A stretch of 64,000 bases of DNA, taken from the NCBI GenBank assembly GCA_018287875.1, contig JAGVVL010000018.1, positions 806,001 through 870,000 on the forward strand. Direction: 5' to 3'. Shown in pieces: positions 1 through 11,932 of this stretch. Both the position numbers and the translations under genes were made by a program. Position 1 is the stretch's first letter. Every line of letters starts with the position of its first letter. Below the pieces are notes generated by a model. The model was not told the origin of the DNA. It did not search any database and saw nothing but the letters and a program-made list of their open reading frames with translations. Source of the DNA: Nigrospora sphaerica. Lineage: Eukaryota > Ascomycota > Sordariomycetes > Amphisphaeriales > Apiosporaceae.

Positions 1-2515
1 CGAGGAAAGGACCCGCGGCCGCACGGGGGGTGGACGAGAAGGGCCCTTCGGGGATGGAGGTGCGTTCCTCGTAGGCGCGCCGCGCCTGTTCATACTCGGT
101 CTTCTCGCGCTCGAAGAAGCGCTCGAGGAGGACGGCCGGGTCGGCCGTCACCTCGCTGCGAAGCTGCAGGATGGGCACAAAGGGCGACCGCAGCCCCAGC
201 CCGCCCAGCTCAACAGGGAAGAAGAGGTAGGCGTCGGGGAGGTCGGCCACGCCGTACCGCTGACGCAGCGTCGTCTTGAGGTAATCGGCCACGCTGGTGG
301 CCTGCACGTCATCATCGCGCAGGCCCGGCCCCTGGAAGACCTCACGCTGGATGCGGGCGTGCGCCTCGAGCATGGCGTCAACGTGAGCGCGGCCGAAGCA
401 GTTGGCCGGTGACCCAAAATTGGACGTGAAGAAGGTGTCGGCGTACGTGTTCCACGTTTGTATGAAGGCGAAGATGCTCTGTCGCTTGTCCTGCAGCTGT
501 CGCCGCAGCTCGTTAATGTGCGACGTGACCATGGACTGCTGGATCTCGAAGCGGCCCGTCTGCGGCGACAACTGCAAGAAGCCCCAGCTGACGGGTCCCG
601 TGGGCAGCGACTTGCTCACGGGCAGCGTCGACTTTCCGTCGCCCGAGATACGCACACAGCCCGCCTTGTCCTCGTCGATACTAGTGCCCGTAGCTCGGGC
701 AAAAGACTGGAGAGCGGTCCAGGCCGTGACGGCCGTGTCGTGGGAACGATTCCAGAACCACACATCATCGAGAAGCCGGTAGAGCAAGCAGCCGCTGGTG
801 GTTTGGTTAACGGCAAAGTCGAGGCAGAATAACGTGACCTCGCCAAAAACATCGCTGAGGACGTGCGAGGCCGGTGTGCCCCGGCGACGCGTGCGCGGTG
901 GAGTGCCCGGGTCGTCGCTCAAAAACTGCAAGGGTGTCTCGAGAAACTTGACGAAGAAGTCTAGCCACTTCTGGGACACGCCGAAGAAGGACATGATGCT
1001 GCGGATGGTTGCGTGGGGCAAACGGTCGTTCCAACGCGCAAAGCTCGTGTGCCAGGCTGTGAACTCGCCGTGGGCACGCGTACTGACGGCTGCCTCGGTC
1101 GCGAGTATGTGAAGGAGCCTCTGTTTCTTCTGCATGGGGTTCTGTTTGGTGCCAACATGTTCAGATGGCCCGATGCTCGAGTCGGAATCGGACTCGGGAT
1201 CCATTCCGAACGCTTGCGCTGCCCTGAGCATTCCCACCTTTCTCCCTGGAGCACCCCTCTCTGGACCGATTCTGTGCAAGGCATGGGATTGTAGGAACAC
1301 AGGCGCTGGAGGTTGCGCTGCCGTAGGCTCTTGCTGGGCCTCTTCCTCCCCATCGATACGCTCCTCGGTTTGGCGCTCGTGGTCCAGAAGCTGGGCCACG
1401 AAGTATTCTTTCCGGAATTGGGTCCTGCGGAGCTTCTGTACGCTTCCTTTGGTAGTGACGGCACCTAGATAGTGTCGCAACCTCTTCTTCTCAGCTACTG
1501 ACACCTTCTGAGTTATCCAGGGACCGCCGGAAAGATGGTGGCGGCTAAATACCCGCTTGAAAAAGACCGACCACCTGACACCAATGTATTGGAGGAACAA
1601 GGCTTGAAGCAGATCCTCGTGCATCTTGACGTCGAAGAGGCCATTGATCTTGCGATGCTCCTCCACGGGCACACTGGGGCCCCACGACCACGAATCCAAT
1701 GCAGCCATGCGCATATTGAGCACGTCGGCAATTTCGGAAAGAATGGTGGGGTTGCTCTGGAAGTCTTTGAGGACCTCGCGCTTCTGGTCGGTGAGCAGGT
1801 CGGAAGCCAGCAAGCCACTGATGGTCCACTCGAGAGTGGCGTGGTCGAACTGGTCGGGCAAGGCCAGCTGTCGCTCGAATCCGACTGTCGATGTCTTGAG
1901 GTGCTGCAGGGCCGTGCCTTTCTCCTTCTTGTCCTCGGGCTCGCTGACGAACAGTTCCTCCAGGTAGTGCTGGAGAGCCTTTTCGTCGACCTCGGCCGCT
2001 TCGAAGACGTCCTTCTCCCATTGCTCCCGTGCCTTCAATCTCTGGGCGCTGCCCACGTCTTCGAAAGGCTCGGCCGTGCCGTCATCACCGGTAGAAGCGG
2101 CGGCGGAATCGGCCTTGTCGAGAGACAGCCACTCGGTGACCAACTGGGCGTAGAGGGCGGCGTACGAGTACTTGAGCGACATGGTGTCGAGGTGTTCCAG
2201 GAGCGAAGCCTCCCATTGCTGCAGGAGCTTGTCCGAGATGGAAGGGTCGTAGCGGGCCTGGGCGAGGAACAGGTCCAGGTTGTGCAGCTCCGTGTGGAGC
2301 TGTAGGGGCTTGTTCTCGGTGCCATGGTAGCAGGACTTGACGCCGTCGGCGAGGACGACGAGGCGTTGGATCCGGTCCTTCTCGGCTTGCAGAGCGGTGA
2401 GGAGGGTCGCCTTCTCGTCCTCAAACGCAGCCCGGCGCTTTGATAGCTCGTCGAGCTTGGTGGCGGTGATGTCTTGCAGGGTCTGGGAGAAGACACTGCC
2501 GCTAAGGGAAGCCAT
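1..2515 (-). CDS. rvt-like cellular reverse transcriptase, 3' end beyond window
   Basis: The minus frame is open from the ATG at 2515 to the left edge, giving about 838 residues without an intron. The N-terminal part is helical and charged (TKLDELSKRRAAFEDEK near residue 20), fitting a coiled coil. The central part resembles reverse transcriptase: a GTPASHVLSDVFGE block (motif B), then LLYRLLDDVWFW with the paired aspartates of motif C, then ATGTSIDEDKAG (motif D). No LTR, LINE tail or target duplication is visible. From memory this matches rvt genes, single-copy non-mobile RT relatives found in fungi. The region where motif A should lie reads AWHTSFARWNDRLPH, so the usual first catalytic Asp appears to be Ser. 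The exact cellular role of rvt proteins is not settled. The C-terminus is not in the window. Confidence 0.75.
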   Translation of the reverse strand, partial: MASLSGSVFSQTLQDITATKLDELSKRRAAFEDEKATLLTALQAEKDRIQRLVVLADGVKSCYHGTENKPLQLHTELHNLDLFLAQARYDPSISDKLLQQWEASLLEHLDTMSLKYSYAALYAQLVTEWLSLDKADSAAASTGDDGTAEPFEDVGSAQRLKAREQWEKDVFEAAEVDEKALQHYLEELFVSEPEDKKEKGTALQHLKTSTVGFERQLALPDQFDHATLEWTISGLLASDLLTDQKREVLKDFQSNPTILSEIADVLNMRMAALDSWSWGPSVPVEEHRKINGLFDVKMHEDLLQALFLQYIGVRWSVFFKRVFSRHHLSGGPWITQKVSVAEKKRLRHYLGAVTTKGSVQKLRRTQFRKEYFVAQLLDHERQTEERIDGEEEAQQEPTAAQPPAPVFLQSHALHRIGPERGAPGRKVGMLRAAQAFGMDPESDSDSSIGPSEHVGTKQNPMQKKQRLLHILATEAAVSTRAHGEFTAWHTSFARWNDRLPHATIRSIMSFFGVSQKWLDFFVKFLETPLQFLSDDPGTPPRTRRRGTPASHVLSDVFGEVTLFCLDFAVNQTTSGCLLYRLLDDVWFWNRSHDTAVTAWTALQSFARATGTSIDEDKAGCVRISGDGKSTLPVSKSLPTGPVSWGFLQLSPQTGRFEIQQSMVTSHINELRRQLQDKRQSIFAFIQTWNTYADTFFTSNFGSPANCFGRAHVDAMLEAHARIQREVFQGPGLRDDDVQATSVADYLKTTLRQRYGVADLPDAYLFFPVELGGLGLRSPFVPILQLRSEVTADPAVLLERFFEREKTEYEQARRAYEERTSIPEGPFSSTPRAAAGPFL

Positions 2516-3632
2516 GATGGCGTGAGTGTAGATGCAGCCGGACCTCGGGTGGAAGCTGTAGGTTGTAGCTCCGAGCTGGAGACAGATGAAGAAGCAGACA
2601 CCCAATGCGGGCAGCTTCCTGCTTTATAAATCAGAGGAGAGGCAAACACGAGCACGCCGTTCAAAAGTGTATAGCATGGGATCCATGGCATGAGTTTGGC
2701 TCTTTATCACCTCTGCGCTGGCTGCTGCCTGTTTCCGGAGGCAGCCCGCGCAACCACCCTAGCACAGTACCTACAGAGATAGCTTGGTTAGCTCCATCGC
2801 TGCAGCCCCCGCATTCGTGGGTACACCTCAGCCCCACATTTCAGGACAACGTAGGGCGGCGATTGTACGAAGCCAAAGGTCCAACTTCGTGGGATGCCCA
2901 GTCGACTTGAGCTGGGGCGCTGCAACCCCAGGCTTAACTTACTGGGTCTCTACTGCACAAAAAGGGGGGGTGACAGAGATAGAGTTTTGCGAAGAGCCGG
3001 ATGATGTTACATAGGTCTGTTAACAGGCTGCTCGTGCGGCTCCAGCTTCCAGTGTGTGCCGCGCCACTCTGGTCCGATGCACAGTGCCGGCAGCGCCTTC
3101 CGTGACTTCACCTTGCTGTTACCCGTTACCCGGAGCAGCGATCGGGAGCTAAGAAGATGGATGCATAAAGGAATTAACCACCTAAACCGTGGAGATCATG
3201 TCAGTGTCGGCCCTCAACGCTCACCGTATTGCCCAGCTACTGCCGCCATCCCTCACCGGGGGGAAGCCCGAGTCTTCTCGTCGGTCGCGGCGCCCAAGTT
3301 CTCGATGTTATGATTGACCGAGTTACGATATGTAGATGCCCGCTCTCGTGGGAGGTGAAAGAGGACCAAATATCGCAGGGAGAGGAAAACGGCGCGCAAT
3401 TGGCAGCCCGCGGTGCGGCGCAGCGCTACTCTTCTCTCCAAGGACCAGATACATCACAATGAGAGCAACTCGGGGGCCCACGGAACCCTTTCAGCTATAC
3501 CCTAACTGCAAGGAGACGACAGCTCGTCAAAAGATCAAAAACACTCAAAAACCCCATGCATGCTCATACGCCGAGACAATTTTTACACACCTCCTGTTCC
3601 GCACGACAAGCGCCTGTTTCTCGTATAAACCA
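2516..3632. other. Intergenic spacer, no gene seen
   Basis: This stretch separates the divergent start of the rvt-like gene from the 3' end of the next minus-strand gene. Only short overlapping frames without coding character are present. It should contain the rvt-like promoter and leader. Confidence 0.5.
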
Positions 3633-4940
3633 CTACACCTTATACATTCGCTTGGGCTCGACACCTCGCATTGCCTTCAGTTTTCGAAGCACTGCTTTGA
3701 AGTCTATTGCTGTAAGTCAAGTAACCGAGGTGCTAATGGAAGGGAAAAGAAAAACCAGTTGCATACCATTCCTGCCGAGAACTTTGATTACCAGCTTCTC
3801 TTTCCTCGTCCATTGCAAGTTGGCGAGGGATTTTGTGACCGTACATTCCTTTATCTCGATGTTCCGACGCCCTTTCGTGTAATGGCACAATTGACCTGGG
3901 TTCACTGGTAGAAATTCGTGTCAGAAATTAGTAACTAGGCTGCAATGCGTTCAGTCGGGCTCACCTCTGAGAAATACAAACTCAGTCAAATTGGCGGTGT
4001 CGTAGATGAATCCGCAATTTCTCCCTTCCCCATCCAACAGGGCCAACTTTGTCCTGTTTCCAGGGGCATGGCTGTGCGACTCAATGCCCCTACGAAAGTG
4101 TTATTGCGTTTGCGATACAGGATGGCTCTCTGAACCTGCCAGGATTCAAAGGGTGCCCATTCCCAGCCTTGCGAAAGAACGGGAAATCCTCCTGGAAACG
4201 TCGACGTTGATGAACCTGTATTGATTGCGCAATCATTACCTTGAGAACCATGCTAAGTGAGAGGAGATGGCTTTACTGTAATGTACAAACCCCTTCGCAT
4301 CTATCACTTTTCCAAAGCGAACCCTGATGGATAGTTCCTTTTGAAAAGGGGCTTCTCCGTCGCTCAAGGCATTCTCTGGGAAGCTCATCATAACATCCTG
4401 CCTATCCAGGACCGTGAAACTGATTCCATTTCCTATCGAAATATCCTTAGTCACTTGAGAGAATTATATTTCAGAAAGACGGGGGATATGTGACCAAGGT
4501 ACAACTTACTTCTGTCCATCCGTAAGTGGAAGCCGAACAGTGGGTTCGTCCGATGTATGACGTCCCAATCGTCCACTGTCCAGCACATCTCCACATAGAA
4601 CTGCCCAACGCTTGTGTCAACGGCATTATCGCGGACTTTGTTAGGCCGAGAAGCCTCGTTGGTCATCTCCTCCATGCAGTGTTCACTGGGGTCTATTACA
4701 GCCATGCTGGCTTGTATGGGATGAGAGACTTTGCATAGCAGCTCTCCAGCCGATGTATCATCGAATGGGGGTCGGGCCAGCCTGAAGAAATCGTTAGCTC
4801 CAAATGCTCTGTCCACGCCTCTTGGTGACGCACCGCAGGGATCGGGGTACTTTGGCTACGGAAACGGGTATCTGAGCCCCCAATTTGGGTGCTGTACAGA
4901 CAGCATTTACTGCTTCCTTGAGATACTTTTCCAAGTACAT
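3633..4940 (-). CDS. Hypothetical protein, seven exons
   Basis: I do not recognise the family. The gene is built from seven short exons: 4940-4911, 4855-4510, 4432-4287, 4215-4094, 4053-3965, 3904-3767 and 3709-3633. All junctions are GT-AG and all phases agree, giving 315 residues. The start is MYLEKYLKEA and the end is RMYKV before TAG. Introns are 55, 77, 71, 40, 60 and 57 nt; the 40-nt one is short, so that junction is the least certain. Readable segments include TVDDWDVIHRTNPLFGFHLR, CGFIYDTANLTEFVFLRG and LANLQWTRKEKLVIKVLG, which look like a globular beta-rich protein. No signal peptide or membrane helix is seen. The consistent phase across six introns is the main argument that this is a gene and not chance. 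Confidence 0.6.
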
Positions 4941-6005
4941 CTGATCTGTGTGATAACTTCAACAGTGCATGGAGAAGGAACAGGAACACCAGTCCCTGCT
5001 AGCCTACCCTAAATCTCATTGTACCGAAGAATCAGAATCTCCCGCTGCCAGAAAAGCGAGTGCGTGTAGATGTAGTGGAAGTATCTCTGAAGGAGTTAGA
5101 ACAGGGACTCGCCAGCTTCCAGAGCCTTGCCCCTTACTTTGATTTGTACTATGCGTAGCAAAGGCTAGGTTATCCGCTGTGACAAAGAATTACACACATA
5201 ACCTATCCAAGATGCAAAATTTCCCGTAACAGCGAGCAACCGGCTGTAATTGATGCGCTATTAATTACTAGTAGCATATCTCCTACAAGGTCGGATGTTG
5301 TGTGCCAATGCTCCTCCCACGAGAATCTCGAAGGCCCTCGATAAGCATTTGGGGTTTGCCTAAGAACCCCCCCTTTCCCCCCCCCCCCCCCCCCCCCCAA
5401 AACATATTTCCATGAACAGCACACCCCGTTACGGAGGACTAAAAAGGGGCGCAGCGTCATGACACAAGCGACGCGCATCACGAGGTCCGAGACCGTGACC
5501 ACTCGCGACTTCCGCCAAGCCAAGGTCCCCAAACCGGCGTCTTCGGCGTCTCGTCACGATGCTGCCTCGCAGCAGAGCGAGCAGAGGGATTAGGCGCTCA
5601 GGATCCAGAAAAGGCTCCTCGCCTCTGGCCGACAGCCAGCCGGAGGTCGGTCCGACGACAAACACCCCCTCTCCTAGCCTCATCTTCTTGGTTATCTATG
5701 GGACGCTTGGGAAGCTACGTTGGATCAAATAGAACGCAAATGCTGAAAGAAAAAAATAAATGCCTTAGATCTGGGCTTATGTGCCCTGAACATACTGGAC
5801 CTGCTCGTAGGCACGTCGGTGACCACCTGATGTCGTCCACGCAAATAGTCAAGCACAGTAGTCGAGGCTGGGAAATAAAGCATGGCCGACAAGTGCAATG
5901 ATTTCTCACCGCCGTTGGGGTATCTCTCGCACGAAATCCAACTCGCATACCAGTCACCTTCATACCGCCTCTCAAAGGTTAACCCCCGTCAATGACTTTA
6001 GAACC
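4941..6005. other. Intergenic spacer with a 22-nt C tract
   Basis: No convincing gene is seen. A run of 22 C residues lies at 5377-5398, followed by AA. Such homopolymers are often misread, so its length may be approximate. Confidence 0.5.
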
Positions 6006-7851
6006 TCAGCGCATCACCACGATATCCGTCCTCTTGGTGATAGCCATACGCGGCGGCGCCGGCAACAGGATACCGTCGTCACTGCTTTCGTCGACGTCGG
6101 AGGTGCCTCCCTTGGTGACGAGCTCGGCCGTCGTCTTTGCGGCGGCGGCGGCCGTGACGCGGGCGTTGTAGCCGAAGGCGCCCCCTGCCGCGCCGCCGCC
6201 GCCCGCGTCGGCCGCCGTGTCCCACTGAGAACCGCGCAACACCGCCGTCAGCCCGATGGCGTGCGGTTCATCGCCGCGCCCGTAATGGCTCACGTAGGAG
6301 GCGGGGCGGGCCGTCGTGTGGTGGTGTAGACGGGGGTGGTGGCGGCGCGACGCCGATGACAACGACGTGGCGCCGTGCGTCAGGGCGCCCTTGGCGTAGT
6401 CCCGGCCGGTGTGGCCGTGCAGCTCGCCGCCGCCGTAAACTTGGTACCCGTACGACCGGAAGTGGCGCGACGTGCTGTCGAGCAGGCTCCGGAACAGCGG
6501 CCGTAGCGTCGGGATCGAGGCCGCTAGGATGCCGGCGTGGAGCTCGGCACTGGGGAGGCAGGGGCTGGGTCAGTTTTATGCCATGCTAAGAACACGGAAG
6601 AAAAAGAGGTGTGGCGTACGTGTTCCACAGGAAGAAGGCGTTAGACCAGGTGAAGTCGGCGTTCTCAAAAATGTGAGCGCCGAGATAGGCGCGAACGATA
6701 GCAGCGATACAAGCACTGCGGATTGGTAAAGCATTAAAAAAAGGCCTCCACCGTCTTCTGGCTTGGTGTAGGACACGAAAGAGGACGTACAAGAGACCCA
6801 GGCTCAGGGCGAACATCAAGGACAGCTTAGTCCGTAAGTTGACCTGCAACTTGAGGACCATTGGGATGGGCAGGACGACGTAGAGCACATCGGTGATAAT
6901 GTTAATGGCTGGTGTGGTAGGTTGGGAATCATCAGCAATATGTTCCCTGCGACATCGACCTCCAGGCCACACTCACCGCCATTGAAGCTCCCAATCTTGG
7001 TAAAGGTAGAGTTATCGAAGCATTTGGCGTCGGCGGGCCGAGGCAGCATAAAGGCAGCTTCGGGAGGCGTGCATTGGAAAATGAGGGTGCAGAGGCACGA
7101 GATGGTGAACAACGCGAGGAATACTGCGGTCCCAGTGTCAACAGCTGTACCCTTCCGGAGGGTTTCCCACCTCCTACAATAGCTATGAGATAGATTACTG
7201 ACCCACGGTACCGATGATGAACCGCCTGTACCATTGGGCCTGGGTCAGCCGCAAGAGGAAAAAGGCCACCGAGAATTTGACGGCGCTGATGCCCGTGACC
7301 AGCCTGCTGTCTGTTAGCCTTGTCTCGCGGCAAAGAAGGCAGCATGGGGGAAAGGAAAGGAGGCTTCTCGTACAGAATGCCGTGAACGTATTGCCAGCGG
7401 AGAAGGTCCGGAAAAAGGGCGAAATCGACATCCCAGATGTGTTTGCCGGCGCCGTTCTGGCACTCGCCGACGAAGCAGACCATGGAGCCGACGGCGGCAA
7501 TCTTTGGCGTTTCGCCGTTAGCCACACGCACCCATACGCGCGCGCACATATACACACACATGCGTCCCCCATACGCACACGATGGAAAGAGCTCGGCGGG
7601 GACTAAAAGAATTCAACACGTACCAGAGCCGCAATCATGACCGAGTCGTCTACCCCCATTGTTTTAATCATGACCTGGCGGACCCAGATGCGCAGAGCCA
7701 CGATGGTGAAGGAGAGACCCAGAAAGAGGCCGGCGACGCCCAGAATCAGCGGCGCGTTGGTGTCGTCGGCGGTCGGCGACGGGCCCGGAGGCGGTAGTGC
7801 TGGCGTACCACCGGCTTCCTGTCGCGACTCCATGTGGGACGGCGCGCTCAT
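6006..7851 (-). CDS. PTH11-like integral membrane protein (fungal rhodopsin-domain family)
   Basis: Seven exons were joined by eye: 7851-7624, 7501-7374, 7303-7203, 7123-6977, 6908-6791, 6715-6620 and 6549-6006, giving 453 residues. The start is MSAPSHMESRQ. Seven hydrophobic helices follow: LILGVAGLFLGLSFTIVALR, IAAVGSMVCFVGE, VKFSVAFFLLRL, VVFLALFTISCLCTLIFQC, NIITDVLYVVLPIPMVLKL, LMFALSLGLLFACIAAIVRA and a last one around NAFFLWNTAELHAGILAASI. The blocks GKHIWDV after helix 2, PIPMVLKLQ and IPTLRPLF near the end are typical of the fungal rhodopsin-domain family that includes PTH11, a plasma-membrane receptor linked to surface and nutrient sensing. The long hydrophilic Gly/Ala/His-rich C-terminal tail is cytosolic in that family. 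The ligand cannot be inferred. Confidence 0.88.
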
Positions 7852-10800
7852 GGCTGATGACAGGGAAGAGGGAGGAATAAAGCCGAGAGAAGGAAGTGAC
7901 AGGCCACCGCTTTGACGGCAGACGGAATGACGAAGAGCAGCCGAGATCTGCACGCGGTCATGATATATCCAACTTTTACGGAGGGGGAACGGGGACCAAG
8001 GCGAGAACCGCGAACGGGGAACGAGGCATGTTTCTCTTGGGGGGCGTACAAGGAAGATGTGGAGACTGGAGACTTTTCGGGCACGCCTCCCGTCCGGTTC
8101 TCGATCCAGGCTGCATCGGGTGTCCCGGGGCTTTTCCGTTTGCTCGTTCGTGGGGCCTGGTGCTGCTATGTCACGCGGGCCGTTGCCTCGCAGTGGAGAG
8201 AGACAAGGAGGCAAAGAGAGAGAGAAAGCAAGAGAGGAAGAGATGATGGAGCATAGAAACAGCTGTCTCCCCACCCTGGAGCACATGGAAAGGCGCCTAC
8301 AGATCGGTGGATCGAGACACTGCCGACGCAAAAAGCTCCGAGCCGCTGCCCCGTCCTGTCTTCTACCGCAGCGGCCATATCACCACACCACCACCGCCGT
8401 CACCACCATGGTAGCTACTCAACTTATGCTTGCTGTTGTTGCTGGTCAGTCAACCTGCCTGGTTGAAATCCCATCTTTTGACCGACGCCGACAGGGACGC
8501 ACAACGGGCGAGCCCCTTGACTGGCCGTCCCCGTGAGAGCTAGTCGGGGATTTGGCACGAACGGGCGGGGGACACAAGCATCCATGCAATGCGACTTATT
8601 TTCCCACTTCCTCGCCGCAGCTGTGGGTGGCGTGTCTCAGCAGGTCGCGGGTACATGCGACGCCAGCAGCTTTCCAGACAAGGTCCCTTCCCCTCAGGAC
8701 GTGCTTCATTTCCGGCGGGCCGGCCGGTCGGCCTGCCTTCCTAGCGGCGGCGAACCATCAACTCGGCCTGCGGCAAGCTTGGTGGGGAGTGGGTACGGGC
8801 GTGGGTGGCTGCAGGAACGCATGGCTCAGCATGATGAGAGAGGCCGGAAGAGGGAAAATGGGCCGGTCTAGATGTTGACATGACAAGGGGGTTCATGAGG
8901 AGCAGAGGCAGCTCGAGGGCAGCGATCATGGGTTCACGGGTGATAATGGAGGTATCGTGCTCACAAGTCATGCTCACCAGAGACACCGGAAACCGAAGCC
9001 GTTAGTCTGATGAATGAATGAATCAAGTCCTCTCATGATGCACCTATCTCTTCGGGCATGTGTGTAGGGCGGGGCGAGCTTGCATGTGCCACAACGGTAA
9101 CAGATCTCGCGGGTCGGCACGTGTGGGGGATGAGCGGCCTCGGCCCCAGGCACCTAGCGACGTTGATTGCGATGAAAATCATCCTGGACGGAGGCAGAAT
9201 GGAAAACCGGAAAGAGGATGTGCAGACGGTACTGCGGTGCAGTGTCAGCACCCTTGGTGGGGGGAAAGGGGGGGGGGGGGGGTTCAACAACACGAAGAGA
9301 GCGGAAGTGGGATTGGTGGCTAAAAGACCCATGACAAGGACCCCGGATATTGAGGGTTATGCCGCCGAACGAACCGAGAAGGTCCTCGCTTAGCTCGAAG
9401 GTTCTGCAGAATGCTACTGCGATGCAATCTTCACCGGCAAAAACACGAACATGGCTACGCTGTAACGTTGGGATATGAGAGGGCGGCGGTTGGGGCGCCC
9501 ACCAATGCAGAAGGGACGGCTATAGTGATCATGGCCGACACGAGACTTGGCCAACCCCATTTTTCAATCTACGTTGAAATAACCTGGGCAGGTAGATATC
9601 CAATCGGCCCTCCCAGAAACAGAGAAGGGGGTTCTCCCGGATGGCGACTCGGAGATGGTGGCTGCACTCGCCCGTCGCGGCTAAAGTGGCATGGCCGTAT
9701 CGGCTTCTTGCCGCGGCGTGTCTATGGAGGGTAGGCGGCCGGAAGTGCACCCAGGCCCACCATCCTTCATCGACTTCTGCGTCCCCCACGCTTGCAGTAT
9801 CGGCATTTGCCACGCCGGGACCGGGCGCCTTCTTCGGCGGCGGCTGATGGCAGGCAGGCAGACTCCCGCTTCCTTCCGCCCGAATGCGAGGCGGACGTCC
9901 TCTGTTACACTGCTCGTTGTTATTGTCTGTCCTTTGAGCTCTGCCCGGCGTGGGTTGTTATTACGCACGTCTGTAATGTCATGCCTGTAGACGGGAACAC
10001 TAAACTACCTCTTACTCAATTGGACAGTACCTACTCCCCTGGGGAGGTTGGCAGGCAGACCGGCCAGCCAGTCGGCCAGCAGGAAGAGCATCTCCACCAC
10101 ACACGGCCCAGGATAACATCGAGGATGCCCATGCACTGGCCCGGCGGTAGCTTCGACAATGGCGGGCCGGCCAGCGGGAAACAGTGGGAATGAGGGCAGA
10201 AGGAGAGGTTTGACAGGTGGTATTCGTCCCAGGCCTGTCCTGGTTTCCTCTCCCAGCCCCTGCAATCCCGTGGCCGCCTAACCCTGGCTGCCCGTAGGCC
10301 CTAGCCGGTGGAGCCACAGCCCTGTCAGCGACCGGGCGGCGCTCACGGTCAGCCCTCCCGTCGACGCAGTCCCACTGTTCCTAATCCAAAGAGATTTTTA
10401 CCCCTGGCGGGACGGGAGCGCGAACCGGTCGCACATGCTGTTTGGTTCATCTGAGATTCGTGCAATGATGGCACGCCTTCTGTCGACTGCACTCAACAAC
10501 ACAGCGCCCCGACTTTGCCCTCTCGAAGCAAGATTCTATTGGCTCGAATGCCCAGGCATCGCAGTCGAGCCCACGGCGAAAGAAAGACGGGCGCCGGGAC
10601 TGCCCGCCATAGCACACACAAGTTAGACCGCGAACCATCGGCGAGACCCGCCAAGTAACCGACAGCCGGAGTCGAAAGCTGCTCCTGGAAACGTCCCCGC
10701 CATATACCACGCAGATTATGCGGATCGTGGTGGAGCGAGCCAGGGGTCACTACTGGCCGGATGCCGACCGAGAGACAGGTCCGCAACCCTGTCGTACTGG

Positions 10801-11932
10801 CCTCGGGTGTCTAGGGGCAGCAACGAATTGGGGCCCCTTTTCAGAGTTCCCTGCGCCGGATCAAACTCTCCTGGCTCGCTGGCAGGGCTGTGTAGGTATT
10901 TGGACTCCAGTCCGGCCCTTGCTCGCCTAGAGGAGATTCCGAACCCCAGTCGAGAACGTTTAGCCGCCGGTACGGCCCCTCCTTTCCGCGGACCCCGTGC
11001 AGACGTAGGTATGTAAGTAGACAAGGGCCCGACAGAGACAGAGGTCGTCGTGGTGGTGGGTATAACTGCTCGTATACTGTGCTCGGTACCCGGGACCAGG
11101 GAACACTTGCCCCTTCGCGCATGCCTGCTGTCGTATCGGATGCTACCGCTAAGTGATGCCAGTCTTCCTGCCTCGAGGCAAGTCAATGGCTTACGAGACG
11201 ACATTCTTGACTGTGTACCCATATTGTTGCAGAAGAACGAGCTCGCGTGCTACGACTGCATTGCCCTCCGTCATATGGTCATCTCGTCCGGTCGCCATGC
11301 GGTTGCCACGCTCGCAGCAGGATTCGCGCCCACTTCATGGTACGGCATCAAGGGGAGAAGCGCAACTGACTTACCCAACGGATGCTATCGGCTCCTGGTA
11401 GCTGAAGGCTCCTTATTTTAGCACAATTTCGCCAGTCATGCCTGCTTGTGGAGCCGCCTATGCGAAGACCCTGACCCGTGCGTGGAGATTCCACATGTGA
11501 GTCGGAATCCAGCCGGGGCCGTCGACCTCGTCCCTTAAGCACATACAGAGGCCAAGGGTCAGAAAGGTCCGGTCCCACCGCGAGAAGCAATCTAGACCGC
11601 GGACCACATTTGCGCCGGTTGGCCGACGGTATGAGCCCATCGACCCCTTCTCATCGTCCGACAAGGCCGCCGGCAATGGGTCTGGCCGGTGCCCAGACGC
11701 TGCCGAGGGCCGGATATACAGGCTGAATCAGGCAGCTCTCGGGGGCGGCAAACTGATGCTGCAGGTTATATCTGACGCCCTTCTCGCGCGTACCCTGTGT
11801 GGCGTCTCCTGTCTCTCACCACAGGCATGCACATTGCCTTACCCACCCCGAAGCCGTTTCACCTGTCATCTTCCCTAGACAACTATCCATCCTTGCCGGT
11901 ATAACCTTGTCGCACGTGGCAAGCCGCCCAAT
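7852..11932. other. Long intergenic region (4.1 kb), no gene seen
   Basis: Only short, mutually overlapping frames are present and none has a recognisable motif. A G tract of 15 lies at 9268-9282. The left end holds the promoter and leader of the PTH11-like gene, and the right end the tyrosinase promoter. A gene of many tiny exons cannot be excluded. Confidence 0.4.
11900..11904 (+). promoter_or_regulatory. TATA-like box of the tyrosinase gene
   Basis: TATAA lies 29-33 nt before the ATG at 11933. If used, transcription would begin very near the start codon, so a start further upstream is also possible. Confidence 0.3.
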
